From: CAVYTF01 sp963771435
GTDB taxonomy: Bacteria > Bacteroidota > Bacteroidia > Chitinophagales > Chitinophagaceae
Assembly (NCBI GenBank): GCA_963771435.1
Contig: CAVYTF010000009.1
Coordinates: 186,001 to 250,000 of the forward strand
DNA length: 64,000 bases
Direction of reading: 5' to 3'
Shown here: in pieces, positions 28,997 to 37,364 of the stretch
How positions within the stretch are numbered: the first letter of the stretch is position 1
Layout: every line of letters starts with the position of its first letter
Made by a program: the position numbers and the translations under genes
Notes under the pieces: model-generated
Seen by the model: only the letters and a program-made list of their open reading frames with translations
Told to the model about the DNA's origin: nothing
The model's database searches: none

Positions 28997-30448
28997 CTAT
29001 GCCCAAAAAGGTATATAATTAGCGTGCTTTTTTGAATTGCTTTCTGGATCTGAAGATTTTATTAGACCAATTTCAATCGTGTCTGCAATGATCCGTGATG
29101 CCATGGGATAATTAGGCTCTGAAATATTGAAACGTTTTCTTACTGATTGATTATTGGTGATCAGATTACTTACATACTGTAGGCAGCAATGTTGGTAACA
29201 TGCTCTTGTGCGGTCTTCTTTATCCATTTTTGATAATGGTCGGTGTGCATACATAGTAACCCTTGTATAATCTTCTCCTCTCACAAATTTTGGAGCAGGT
29301 AATTGATACACTTCAATAGCCTCGATCGCCCTGTCAACGCCGCTGCCTCTTTCTTCACATATATTTAATCTTCTTAGCATGGAAGCAATAATTTCATTTC
29401 TTGATTTTGGTGCAGTATCAATAAACCTGTTTGTATCTACTAACGGCACACCGGGATTTGTTATCTCAATTCTGTCTTTAAATATTTCTATCATTACTCC
29501 TGTCCCTGTTATACTAAGATCCTGATGTATCAGGGCATTTGCAACAAATTCTCGTATTGCTTTTTCAGGGTACATTTTAACCTGTTGCCTCAATGCACTT
29601 TCTATTATCTCATTTGTTGGTAATTGGTCGGTGATATGTCTTATTAGCCCTTCAAATCCTGACGCATAGCCTTTAACTCCTATTTGTTCCTTAATAGCTC
29701 TTATTTTATTTATCCCATCATAAACAATAACCCGTACCGCTTTTCTTCTCAGCCCTTTAAATTGACTAATATCTCTTGAAAAAAGTATCCCGCCTAAATT
29801 GGTAATGCTGTATCTGCCCTCGTTATTCAGCTTCACAAATTCTTCATTGGCGAGTACATGAAGTATTGAAATTTTGTTTTCTGGCAGGTTTTTATTAGAT
29901 AAACGGAAGTACGCGTCATGATCAAGCAACTTTAAAACTTCGTCCGCATCAATATCATTGATTGCTGTTTGTTCCTCAAAACTTAAGTTTTGCGATTGCG
30001 CGATTAGTGTTTTCACTTCCTGTTGTGACATCTTTACTGTTTGACCTGCCGACCTTTTATATGTCTCAAAAATATTTGCCCCCCTTAAATGAACAGGCTT
30101 ATAAATGCTTTCTTCAATATAGATTACTAGAATTATTTTATTTTGATAAGTAACAACAGAATGGTGTATAGTTACAGGCTGTGCTAAATTATTTCTTGCA
30201 ATGTTTCCCAACTTCTGCAACACATTATCTACTTCTGCTTTAGTAAGGCTATTAATTGTTCCATCATTATTAATACCAAACGCCATAAAGCCACCCCCCG
30301 GCAAATGAGAGAATGCAGAAAGGTGTTGGGCAAGTCTTTCGCTTTTATCTGAAAGGTTACTTTTCCAGTCTATTTCATTTAATTCACTGGCTAAGGGCGT
30401 AATACTTCTATCTAACAATGCCAGAGCCCTGTTTTCCCATGTTTTCAT
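28997..30448 (-). CDS. AlbA_2-type DNA-binding / HATPase_c_4 protein
   Basis: A 483-residue protein of the 'putative transcriptional regulator' family with an N-terminal AlbA_2 (Schlafen-related) domain: EIDWKSNLSDKSERLAQHLS, then FSHLPGGGFMAFGINNDG. The middle contains RGANIFETYKRSAGQTVKMS, and the C-terminal half has the HATPase-like motif KAIREFVANALIHQDLS with EERGSGVDRAIEAI. Such genes are common in accessory islands; several are regulators and some are suspected of defence roles. It lies next to a methylase fragment and an HNH gene. A specific function cannot be read from the sequence. Confidence 0.8.
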   Translation of the reverse strand: MKTWENRALALLDRSITPLASELNEIDWKSNLSDKSERLAQHLSAFSHLPGGGFMAFGINNDGTINSLTKAEVDNVLQKLGNIARNNLAQPVTIHHSVVTYQNKIILVIYIEESIYKPVHLRGANIFETYKRSAGQTVKMSQQEVKTLIAQSQNLSFEEQTAINDIDADEVLKLLDHDAYFRLSNKNLPENKISILHVLANEEFVKLNNEGRYSITNLGGILFSRDISQFKGLRRKAVRVIVYDGINKIRAIKEQIGVKGYASGFEGLIRHITDQLPTNEIIESALRQQVKMYPEKAIREFVANALIHQDLSITGTGVMIEIFKDRIEITNPGVPLVDTNRFIDTAPKSRNEIIASMLRRLNICEERGSGVDRAIEAIEVYQLPAPKFVRGEDYTRVTMYAHRPLSKMDKEDRTRACYQHCCLQYVSNLITNNQSVRKRFNISEPNYPMASRIIADTIEIGLIKSSDPESNSKKHANYIPFWA

Positions 30449-30568
30449 ATTCCAGTTACATAACCGTTACATAACAATTCTATTAAATATCAATCAGTTG
30501 CATACTAAATATCCTTTTTTTGCGATATTAAGTTACATAGCTGTTACACTAAGCGACGCACAAAACAT

Positions 30569-30751
30569 CTATATTTTCTTACTTTTTTTCTTCTCCTTCA
30601 CAAACAACCCCGCCGTGTATTTATCATAAATCTCAAATAAATACTCTATTCTTTTTGTTTCATTAATAAAAGGCTGCGAACGGTAGCACACATCAACAGC
30701 CTTATCCACCTGCTGGTGTGCTTTACGCATTATTGTTCTCCCTACCAACAA
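30569..30751 (-). pseudogene. C-terminal remnant of an MmeI/YeeA-like DNA methyltransferase
   Basis: Sixty codons read MRKAHQQVDKAVDVCYRSQP, then ETKRIEYLFEIYDKYT. The pattern AHQ.lD.AVD..YR..pF....eRiE.LFe.Y is the C-terminal end of large N6-adenine methyltransferases of restriction systems (type IIG/MmeI-like, COG1002), normally over 850 residues long. Nothing of the catalytic NPPY domain is present upstream: about 100 bp of unrelated sequence separates it from the HNH gene. I read it as debris of a lost restriction-modification gene. No ATG at the frame start, only TTG. Confidence 0.6.
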
Positions 30752-30850
30752 ATATATCGTTTTGTAAACTTTTTTAAAGTAAAACCCAAAATAGTTGTTA
30801 TGTAAACTGTAGAAAGTTTTAGTGAATGCAACAAGAGCGAAGTCAAATAG

Positions 30851-31687
30851 TTACTCATGTTTATTGATAAATTGCCCATTTTCAATATAAGCTAATGTTG
30901 CCATTTCTTTCTTTCTTGTATTATCTAAATAAGTTATCCGTAAACACAATCCATTTGTATTTTGAGGAATTCTTTCCTTTATTATTTGGTCTGCTTCAAC
31001 ATGTGTCCCTTCAATTGCTTCTCTATAGTCAGCGTTTAAATCTAAATTTTGTAATGAAGGCAAAATATTAATCCTATTTAATTTAGATAAATTATCAAAA
31101 TGAACTTTCCCAACTGATTCTATCTTGATATTATATGCGTCAAACTTTGAATTGTTGTACAAGGTTATTGTATATGTCCAATTTAGCTCCCAGAATATTA
31201 TTGGTAAATCTTCTCCGATAATAATGGGTTGCTTGTTTTTCGGGCTAAATCCACGATTCCACCTGCCTCCATGCGTCCAAATAATATCAGCTTCAATTAA
31301 AGGTAAATTAGCAAAGCCATCCACTTTGACGTTAGTACATTGCAAATGCTTTGATAATTCTGCTTCGGTACTATTTTTCCATTCATGTAAAAGTTCAACA
31401 GAAAACTTTGCTGGGTCTTTGTCAATAAGGGCTGCACAGTTACTACAAAGCCAAATTCCATTGTCAATATGAATTCGTTGCTCGTCTGTAAAGTCTGAGT
31501 CGAACCTTGGGCCATTTGGAGAAGCGGCTGTTATATGAGCTGCGATTCCAATAATAGTAGCTTTTTCTGCATCTTCATTTGGTCCAATTGTATATCTTCT
31601 ACACTCAGGATTTGAGCATAGAAATCCAACTCTCTTGCCTAAAATATCTATTGTGCGTTTAGTAAAATCGTCTCGGTTCTTTGACAT
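30851..31687 (-). CDS. HNH-motif protein with unknown C-terminal domain
   Basis: A 278-residue protein. The N-terminal 90 residues form a zinc-type HNH nuclease-like motif: Cys24 and Cys29 (FLCSNPECRR), GIAAHITAASPNGPRF with His51, then NGIWLCSNCAALID with Asn76, Cys81 and Cys84. The C-terminal 160 residues (WELNWTYTITLYNNSKFDAY, LRITYLDNTRK) look like an Ig-like or beta-sandwich domain and match nothing I know. HNH proteins with the AAHI...NGIWLC pattern occur often in restriction and anti-phage loci. Its neighbours (a methylase remnant and an AlbA_2 gene) fit a defence setting, but activity is unproven. Confidence 0.72.
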   Translation of the reverse strand: MSKNRDDFTKRTIDILGKRVGFLCSNPECRRYTIGPNEDAEKATIIGIAAHITAASPNGPRFDSDFTDEQRIHIDNGIWLCSNCAALIDKDPAKFSVELLHEWKNSTEAELSKHLQCTNVKVDGFANLPLIEADIIWTHGGRWNRGFSPKNKQPIIIGEDLPIIFWELNWTYTITLYNNSKFDAYNIKIESVGKVHFDNLSKLNRINILPSLQNLDLNADYREAIEGTHVEADQIIKERIPQNTNGLCLRITYLDNTRKKEMATLAYIENGQFINKHE

Positions 31688-31778
31688 AGTAGTAAATCTT
31701 TGCGCTTGGATGGAACGTTAAAGATTTTGCAATGAACTAGAAATAAGCAAACCCAAACGAATGCATGCTATTCCATCT

Positions 31779-32238
31779 TTAAAAAGCTTCATTTTTACCA
31801 CCACAAAGATTGATTAAATGAATGAATGCTTTTTTGCAACGAGCTTCTAAATCCGTATCATAAGTAATTCCTAAAAGTACTTCCCCTGATGAATAGGAAG
31901 TAAAATCCTTAGGTCCTTGATTCTGTTGCGTTATACATTTTCCGCTGCTACATGTTGCATAAAAATAAATATTACCATCTATTGTTTTAGTTCTAACAGA
32001 GTTGGGGCTTATAATTCTTTAAGTCAGGTAAAATGACTTTTAGGGAATATTCGTAACTTTGAATAGAAAAGCTGCCGTCTTGTTTTATTTTTAAAAACCT
32101 TGTATATTGTTCGCTCTCTGTACTTATAATTGGACTATTTTCAAATTTTGAGTTTAGCCAATCTATAGTTTCCATTTTCGTCTGCCCGTATGTTGAAAGA
32201 TTGCAGACAACTATAAGCAATAGAATTAGTCTTTTCAT
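31779..32238 (-). CDS. Small secreted hypothetical protein, frameshifted
   Basis: The open frame starts at 32238 with a signal peptide (MKRLILLLIVVCNLSTYG) and METIDWLNSKFENSPI, and stops at 31993. An indel near 32020 (AAA/TT context) hides the rest: in another frame the coding character continues through SPNSVRTKTIDGNIYFYATC, GKCITQ and DLEARCKKAFIHLINLCGG to a stop at 31779-31781. Dropping one base gives 152 codons and a coherent protein. The layout (DWL..K and a C-terminal 'RL/CKAFIHLI.LCGG') is typical of small Bacteroidota exported proteins of unknown function. Confidence 0.6.
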
Positions 32239-32344
32239 ATTTTATTAGTTGAATTAGCATAGCGCAAAGCACAAAGATTTATGTTATTAGACGCTTTGCC
32301 AAATATTATTTTCTTATTGAAAATTCACATTTATACCCTTCCCA

Positions 32345-32382
32345 CAAAAAATGCCGCATCCTTCTCGTCATTCTGCGGCATT
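32345..32382 (-). terminator. Terminator on the minus strand, no parent gene
   Basis: Stem aatgccgca / tgcggcatt (9 bp, 15-nt loop) followed on the minus strand by six Ts. The nearest upstream minus-strand gene begins only at 36303, beyond glyA, so the parent transcript is unclear. Confidence 0.6.
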
Positions 32383-32472
32383 AAACAAAGCTTTATAAAA
32401 CCCAAATACACATCTAATTAACAACATTCAGATCTGGTATTCTTTTAGTTTAAAATTTCTAAAACACTTACT

Positions 32473-32682
32473 ATGTCAAAAAACACAGGAATGACCGCAC
32501 AGGACGAGAAAGCTGGCAAAACTGCCAAGCTCCCTCCCGAAAAAGCTAAGGCTGTTAATAAAGTACTGGCTGATGAAAAAAATGCCCCTCCACCCACTAA
32601 AACAGTAGCAGCAGTAGACAATGCCCGCAACAAGAAAAAGAATGAAACTACGGGCACATTACTCACCCACAAGCCAATATAA
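32473..32682 (+). CDS. Small Lys/Ala/Pro-rich hypothetical protein
   Basis: A 69-residue basic, low-complexity protein (MSKNTGMTAQDEKAGKTAKL, ending GTLLTHKPI) rich in Lys, Ala and Pro, with no hydrophobic segment. It is likely a disordered cytosolic protein. The case for a real gene is that it has its own terminator (32701-32747) and that a diverged copy 704 bp away preserves the start region and most codons. The copy has mainly conservative changes before its own frameshift. No function can be proposed. Confidence 0.6.
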   Translation: MSKNTGMTAQDEKAGKTAKLPPEKAKAVNKVLADEKNAPPPTKTVAAVDNARNKKKNETTGTLLTHKPI

Positions 32683-32700
32683 CAACAACCAGGGAAACTA

Positions 32701-32747
32701 AAAGCAACATATCTGCATCCTAAGCTTCAGATATGTGGCTTTTTCTT
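32701..32747 (+). terminator. Rho-independent terminator of the 69-codon gene
   Basis: Arms aaagcaacatatctg / cagatatgtggcttt (one mismatch, 12-nt loop) followed by TT-C-TTTT. The copy at 33404-33445 has the same stem without the mismatch. Confidence 0.8.
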
Positions 32748-32819
32748 TTAAAATGCAGGCAAGCAACTATCCCGAACCAACAAGTTACATACTATTTGTT
32801 TATAGTTATTTCCTCTGTC

Positions 32820-32987
32820 GGTGGGTGTTTCACCCACCAGCCATAAAGCCATCCCTGATAAAAAATTATAATAAAACATTCTGTGTATTATTTAAAACTG
32901 CTGACAGGCTTACTTCTTCCTGCCTCATAGAGGCAAAATATCAATAGCTATGCTATTCCACCAAACGCAATAAAGCTCCATCGGAGC
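32820..32987. repeat. Cluster of four hairpins with 3-nt loops
   Basis: Perfect stems, each closed by a three-base loop: ggtgggtg-ttt-cacccacc (32820-32838), tgcctc-ata-gaggca (32921-32935), aatagc-tat-gctatt (32943-32957), gctcc-atc-ggagc (32975-32987). No gene lies here. The look is that of interspersed palindromic (REP-like) repeats, between the two copies of the duplicated block. Confidence 0.7.
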
Positions 32988-33126
32988 GATATACCATTAA
33001 GCATCTGCCTCATGGCCTATGCCTGCTCCTCATTAAACCCGCAATAACATCCTTTTCGATCCAGCCCATTCCCATCAACCTGCAACTATATGTTACTCAT
33101 TTCCAAAGAGCGTTTCAACACTTTAT

Positions 33127-33508
33127 AACATTCAGATCTGGCATTCTTTTACTTTAAAATTTCCAAAACACATACCATGTCAAAAAACACAGGAATGACC
33201 GCACAGGACGAGAAAGCTGGCAAAACTGCCAAGCCCCCTCCCGAAAAATCTAAGGCTGTTAATAAGCTACTGGCCGATGAAAAAATGCCCCTCCACCCAC
33301 TAAAACAGTAGCAGTAATAGACAATGCCCGCAAAAAGAAAAAGAATGAAACTGAGGCCACATTACTCACCCACAAGCCAGAATAACAACAACCGGGGAAA
33401 CTAAAAGCAACATATCTGCATCCTAAGGTTCAGATATGTTGCTTTTTCTTTTAAAATCCAGGCAAGCAACCATCCAAAACCAACAAGTTAAATACTATAG
33501 GTTTATAA
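33127..33508 (+). repeat. Duplicated block, copy 2
   Basis: Same layout as 32423-32806 at about 90% identity by eye, including the leader, the open frame and the terminator hairpin (33404-33445). Confidence 0.85.
33177..33385 (+). pseudogene. Diverged second copy of the 69-codon gene, frameshifted
   Basis: It begins with the same MSKNTGMTAQDEKAGKTAK. One A is missing from the run at about 33280-33285 (six instead of seven), so the frame ends at 33311 after 44 codons. Past that point the original frame would still read PPPTKTVAVIDNARKKKKNE and LLTHKP. Either a decayed copy or one more homopolymer error. Confidence 0.7.
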
Positions 33509-33536
33509 TTAGTTACCGTCTTCTTTTTATATAAAC

Positions 33537-33646
33537 CATTCTTACTCCATGCCACCTTCATGGCAATTCCATTGTGAACCCATGGTAATGCCATTATACC
33601 CTGCGTTGTACCTCCGTCTATCCCTCGTTCATCCTTCGTCTTTTGT
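33537..33646. repeat. 11-bp phased array, ten units
   Basis: Units: cattcttactc, catgccacctt, catggcaattc, cattgtgaacc, catggtaatgc, cattataccct, gcgttgtacct, ccgtctatccc, tcgttcatcct, tcgtcttttgt. Each is exactly 11 bp; 'cat' opens six in a row and 'cct/ccc' closes five. It lies about 130 bp upstream of the glyA start. A minus-strand open frame crossing it (33451-33708) is judged spurious. Confidence 0.8.
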
Positions 33647-33755
33647 GCCTGTATTACTAGGAAATATCTAACTGTATCTGGAGGAAAAATTAGCAACTGA
33701 TTGGTCATAGCAAATGTAAAGGTTTATTCCGTTTCTCTGCTGTGTAAAGCGCTAT

Positions 33756-33763
33756 TATCTTTG
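33756..33763 (+). promoter_or_regulatory. Candidate -7 box of glyA
   Basis: TATCTTTG fits TAnnTTTG, 15 nt before the glyA ATG. No clear -33 element. Confidence 0.4.
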
Positions 33764-33778
33764 CCCAAATTCCGCTAC

Positions 33779-35059
33779 ATGCAAAGAGATACTTTAGTAT
33801 TTGATATCATCCGTAAAGAACTGGAGCGCCAGCGCCACGGCATAGAGTTAATAGCCTCTGAAAACTTCACCAGCCTCCAGGTCATGCAGGCAATGGGCAG
33901 CGTTATGACCAATAAATACGCCGAAGGCTACCCCGGCAAGCGCTACTACGCCGGCTGCGAACTGGTAGACCAAACCGAACAATTAGCCATTGACCGTCTC
34001 AAACAGGTCTTTAATATAGATTATGCCAATGTGCAGCCACATAGTGGTGCACAGGCAAATGCTGCCGTAGCCCTGGCAGTATTACAGCCGGGAGATAATA
34101 TTTTAGGGCTTGATTTAAGCATGGGTGGTCACCTGACCCATGGCTCGCCTGTCAACTACAGCGGCAAACTATACCATGCCCACTTCTATGGCGTCACCCG
34201 CGAAGAAGGAACAGTGGACTACGACATGCTGGATGCAAAAGCCCGCGAGGTAAAGCCCAAACTTATCATCTGTGGCGCCAGTGCCTACAGTCGTGACTGG
34301 GACTATGCGCGCATCCGCAAAGTAGCAGACGAAGTTGGCGCTCTCGTAATGGCTGATATTGCCCATCCAGCCGGCCTCATTGCCAAAGGATTATTGAATG
34401 ATCCGTTCGACCATTGCCAGTTTGTTACCTCTACAACCCATAAAACCCTTCGTGGCCCCCGCGGCGGCATCATAATGATGCGCAAAGATTTTGAGAACCC
34501 ATTCGGCCTGAAGGATGTAAAAGGTAACATCCGCATGATGAGCAACCTGCTCGATATGGCTGTTTTCCCTGGCACACAGGGTGGTCCGCTTGAACACATA
34601 ATCGCGGCAAAAGCTATCGCCTTTGGCGAAATATTGACAGATGAATTTACTGATTATGCGCACCAGATCATTAAAAATGCGCAGGCTTTTGCTAAGGCAT
34701 TGGTTGACAAAGAATATAAGATCATTAGTGGAGGAACTGACAATCATTTAATGCTTATAGACCTGCGCAACAAAAACATCAGCGGCAAAAAAGCAGAGCA
34801 GGCTTTGGTTGCTGCGGACATCACGCTTAATAAAAACATGGTTCCTTTTGATGATAAAAGCGCTTTTGTCACTTCAGGCATACGCATCGGCACCCCGGCC
34901 ATAACCACCCGCGGCATGAAAGAAGAACACATCCCTTTTGTCGTTGACGCGCTTGACAAAGCGCTTATGAATGCGAATGATGCTTCCATACTCGCCAAAG
35001 TAAAGAATGAGGTAAATGAATTTATGAAGCAGTTTGTATTATATCCGGAATTAGGTTAA
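33779..35059 (+). CDS. glyA: Serine hydroxymethyltransferase
   Basis: A PLP enzyme that interconverts serine and glycine and loads tetrahydrofolate with a one-carbon unit. The start at ATG 33779 (MQRDTLVFDIIRKELERQRH) is chosen because it gives the family N-terminus; the frame is open 26 codons upstream but that stretch covers the candidate -7 box. Motifs: IELIASENFTS, NKYAEGYPGKRYYAGCE, NVQPHSGAQANAAV, and the PLP lysine in TSTTHKTLRGPRGG. Length is 426 residues, as expected. Its stop overlaps that of the convergent flavoprotein gene by 4 bp. Confidence 0.97.
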   Translation: MQRDTLVFDIIRKELERQRHGIELIASENFTSLQVMQAMGSVMTNKYAEGYPGKRYYAGCELVDQTEQLAIDRLKQVFNIDYANVQPHSGAQANAAVALAVLQPGDNILGLDLSMGGHLTHGSPVNYSGKLYHAHFYGVTREEGTVDYDMLDAKAREVKPKLIICGASAYSRDWDYARIRKVADEVGALVMADIAHPAGLIAKGLLNDPFDHCQFVTSTTHKTLRGPRGGIIMMRKDFENPFGLKDVKGNIRMMSNLLDMAVFPGTQGGPLEHIIAAKAIAFGEILTDEFTDYAHQIIKNAQAFAKALVDKEYKIISGGTDNHLMLIDLRNKNISGKKAEQALVAADITLNKNMVPFDDKSAFVTSGIRIGTPAITTRGMKEEHIPFVVDALDKALMNANDASILAKVKNEVNEFMKQFVLYPELG

Positions 35060-36303
35060 ACTTTATCGGGTATTACTTTACATAAAGCTGCGATTGATTT
35101 CCCTGCGATCCATCCGCTCGTCCATGCATGCTGAAAATTAAAGCCGCCAGTGATGCCATCCACGTCCATCACTTCTCCTGCAAAAAACAAGCAGGGTTGG
35201 AGTTTGCTTTGCATTGTATTGGCATCAATTTCTGAAAGATTAATGCCACCACAGGTTACAAACTCTTCTTTAAATGTCGTTTTGCCGTTCACTTCAAAGG
35301 CTTGCGCCGTAAGGTTTAGAATAAGCCTGTTTTGTTGTTTGGAGGTTAGTTCTGCCCAACGCCTTTCTGCATTTATTTCACTGTGTTCTAGTAGGTACTG
35401 CCACAAACGGTTTGGCAACCCAAAAGGGTTTTTAGTATTTATTTTTTGTGAAGAAAGCTTACTGCGTAATAAAATCCATTCTTCCCTCAAACTTTGTTCA
35501 TTATATTGTGGTAACCAGTTAATAATGGCTGTAAACATATATTTCTTTTCTGCCAATAATTTTGCCCCATACGCCGATATGCGGAGTATTGCAGGCCCAC
35601 TCATTCCCCAATGGGTTATAAGCAGCGGTGCTTCTTCGGCCAGTTTTGTCTGGGCAATTTTCGCCAATGCTTTTTCTACACTTACTCCCATTAATTGAGT
35701 GACAGGATTGCCGGGTATATTAAAAGTAAAGAGTGATGGAACAGGTTCTGCAATAGTATGCCCGGTTTGTTTCAGCCAGTCAAACTGTACCGTTTTAGGG
35801 AAACCACCGCAGGCGATGCACAGAAAATCAGACGACAGATCTTTGTTGACAGAGGACAGCAATGTAAAAGAACCTGGCGCTGCTTCAATTTCATTGATGC
35901 CGCAGTTCAATATTATTTCAACGCCATATTTATCTGCTTCGCGCAGCAGGCAATCAATAATCGTTTGAGAGGAATTGCTTACCGGGAACATTCTTCCATC
36001 GGCTTCTGTTTTTAGTTTCACACCCTTTTCTTCAAACCATTGAATAGTATCTTTTGTATTGAACCAATGAAATGATTTCTTAAGAAAGTTTTGCCCGCGG
36101 GGATATTTTTTTACCAACTCATCTATTTCAAAACAAGCATGGGTGACATTACACCGCCCGCCTCCGCTGACTTTTACTTTTGATAATAACTTATTGGATT
36201 TTTCAACGATTATAACTTTCAATGAGGGATTTAATCGCGCAGCATTTACAGCACAGAAGAAACCTGCTGCCCCACCACCAATAACAATTAATGTCTGTCG
36301 CAT
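35056..36303 (-). CDS. HI0933/YhiN-family FAD-dependent oxidoreductase
   Basis: A 415-residue flavoprotein. The N-terminal dinucleotide-binding motif (IVIGGGAAGFFCAVNAARLN) is followed by the family hallmark KVSGGGRCNVTHA, then GFPKTVQFDWLKQTGH and VTCGGINLSEIDANTM. The C-terminal AGEVMDVDGITGGFNFQHAW closes the FAD site. Members are annotated as NAD(P)/FAD-dependent oxidoreductases, but no reaction is well established. It probably shares a transcript with map, which starts 9 bp upstream of it. Confidence 0.9.
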   Translation of the reverse strand: MRQTLIVIGGGAAGFFCAVNAARLNPSLKVIIVEKSNKLLSKVKVSGGGRCNVTHACFEIDELVKKYPRGQNFLKKSFHWFNTKDTIQWFEEKGVKLKTEADGRMFPVSNSSQTIIDCLLREADKYGVEIILNCGINEIEAAPGSFTLLSSVNKDLSSDFLCIACGGFPKTVQFDWLKQTGHTIAEPVPSLFTFNIPGNPVTQLMGVSVEKALAKIAQTKLAEEAPLLITHWGMSGPAILRISAYGAKLLAEKKYMFTAIINWLPQYNEQSLREEWILLRSKLSSQKINTKNPFGLPNRLWQYLLEHSEINAERRWAELTSKQQNRLILNLTAQAFEVNGKTTFKEEFVTCGGINLSEIDANTMQSKLQPCLFFAGEVMDVDGITGGFNFQHAWTSGWIAGKSIAALCKVIPDKV

Positions 36304-36312
36304 AAAAGCCCC

Positions 36313-37128
36313 TTAGGAGTTGGGAGCATAGTATTTCGTATTCAAATTGGGGTTTGCTTTTTCTGCTGCTTCGATAATAGTGTAATCAGATAATATCAAT
36401 GCTTTGCCGCGCTTTACGCAAACATCATGTTCGAAATGAACGGAAGGCTTGCCATCACGTGTGCGTACTGTCCAATCGTCATCTTCAGTGAAGACTTCTT
36501 TTTTGCCCATGTTTATCATTGGTTCTATAGCCAGAACATAATTTTCTTTTAGTTTGGGGCCGGTGCCGCGTTTGCCATAATTAGGAACCTGCGGGTCTTC
36601 GTGCAGGCTTCTGCCCAAGCCGTGGCCAACGAGTTCACGCACGACGCCGTAGCCATGTTTTTTTTCTGTATGCTCCTGTATAGCAAAGGCAATATCGCCA
36701 ACACGGTTCCCGGCGGTGGCCTTTTCAATTCCTTTGTATAAGGATTCTTTGGTTACGCGAACTAATTGAAGCACTTCATCGCTGGCTTCACCTAAAACGA
36801 AAGTATAGGCATGATCGCCATGCCAACCATTTAATATTACTCCCATATCTATTGAAATAATATCTCCTTCTTTTAAAGGGATATTATTTGGAAAGCCGTG
36901 CACAACCACATCATTCACTGAAGCGCAGATGTTGTGGGGATAACCTTTATAATTTAAAAAGGAAGGAATGGCCTTATGGTCACGTACAAAGTTGGCGCAA
37001 AGCCTGTCGATCTCAAGGGTGGTCATGCCGGGTTTTAATACTTTGGCGACCTCAGTAAGTGTTTTGCTGACAAGGGTGGCGCTTTGTTTCATTAACGCAA
37101 TTTCTGCCTCAGATTTGTAGAAAATCAT
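36313..37128 (-). CDS. map: Type I methionine aminopeptidase
   Basis: A 271-residue metallo-aminopeptidase that removes the initiator methionine from new proteins. Metal ligands in order: DMGVILNGWHGDHAYTF (two Asp), VGHGLGRSLHEDP (His), IEPMINMG (Glu) and VHFEHDVCV (Glu), with the substrate-binding His in SVNDVVVHGFPN. In many bacteria map follows secY; here it does, but behind a terminator and 346 bp of intergenic DNA, so it likely has its own promoter. Confidence 0.95.
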   Translation of the reverse strand: MIFYKSEAEIALMKQSATLVSKTLTEVAKVLKPGMTTLEIDRLCANFVRDHKAIPSFLNYKGYPHNICASVNDVVVHGFPNNIPLKEGDIISIDMGVILNGWHGDHAYTFVLGEASDEVLQLVRVTKESLYKGIEKATAGNRVGDIAFAIQEHTEKKHGYGVVRELVGHGLGRSLHEDPQVPNYGKRGTGPKLKENYVLAIEPMINMGKKEVFTEDDDWTVRTRDGKPSVHFEHDVCVKRGKALILSDYTIIEAAEKANPNLNTKYYAPNS

Positions 37129-37258
37129 TTTATGAATGATGGATTATGAATGATAAATGGTGACTGATTAGTTATGAATGATGGATAAAATTACGGAGTT
37201 ACTGAATAGGATTTTGCTTATTCGACCTTTTATGCCAATAATTCATTTCTAAACGTCA

Positions 37259-37300
37259 ACTTGTCTGGAATCGGCATCGACTTGACTGGAATCGGTATCG
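37259..37300. repeat. 21-bp direct repeat, two units
   Basis: acttg(t/a)ctggaatcgg(c/t)atcg, twice in tandem with two changes. It is about 130 bp upstream of the map start, in otherwise featureless AT-rich DNA (37129-37474) that also carries three copies of tatgaatgat near 37130-37190. Confidence 0.75.
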
Positions 37301-37364
37301 ACGCTCTTTTTCTAATCATCAACAGTTCATTCGTGGTTGTAAATGGTTTCGTTATTAAAAAAGA

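Larger units (their letters stand above)
32423..32806 (+). repeat. Duplicated block, copy 1
   Basis: About 384 bp covering a promoter-side stretch (acattcagatctgg), the 69-codon gene and its terminator. Nearly the same sequence recurs 704 bp downstream. Confidence 0.85.

Noticed and set aside
32445..32672. 75-codon minus-strand frame over the small duplicated gene
   Set aside because: A hydrophobic antisense shadow of the Lys/Ala/Pro-rich gene; it is lost in copy 2.
33451..33708. 85-codon minus-strand frame upstream of glyA
   Set aside because: It crosses both the duplicated block and the 11-bp array, has no family character, and its codons follow the array step, not a protein pattern.
37129..37258. 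tatgaatgat copies read as iterons of a replication origin
   Set aside because: Only three loose copies, no DnaA boxes and no dnaA or dnaN nearby.
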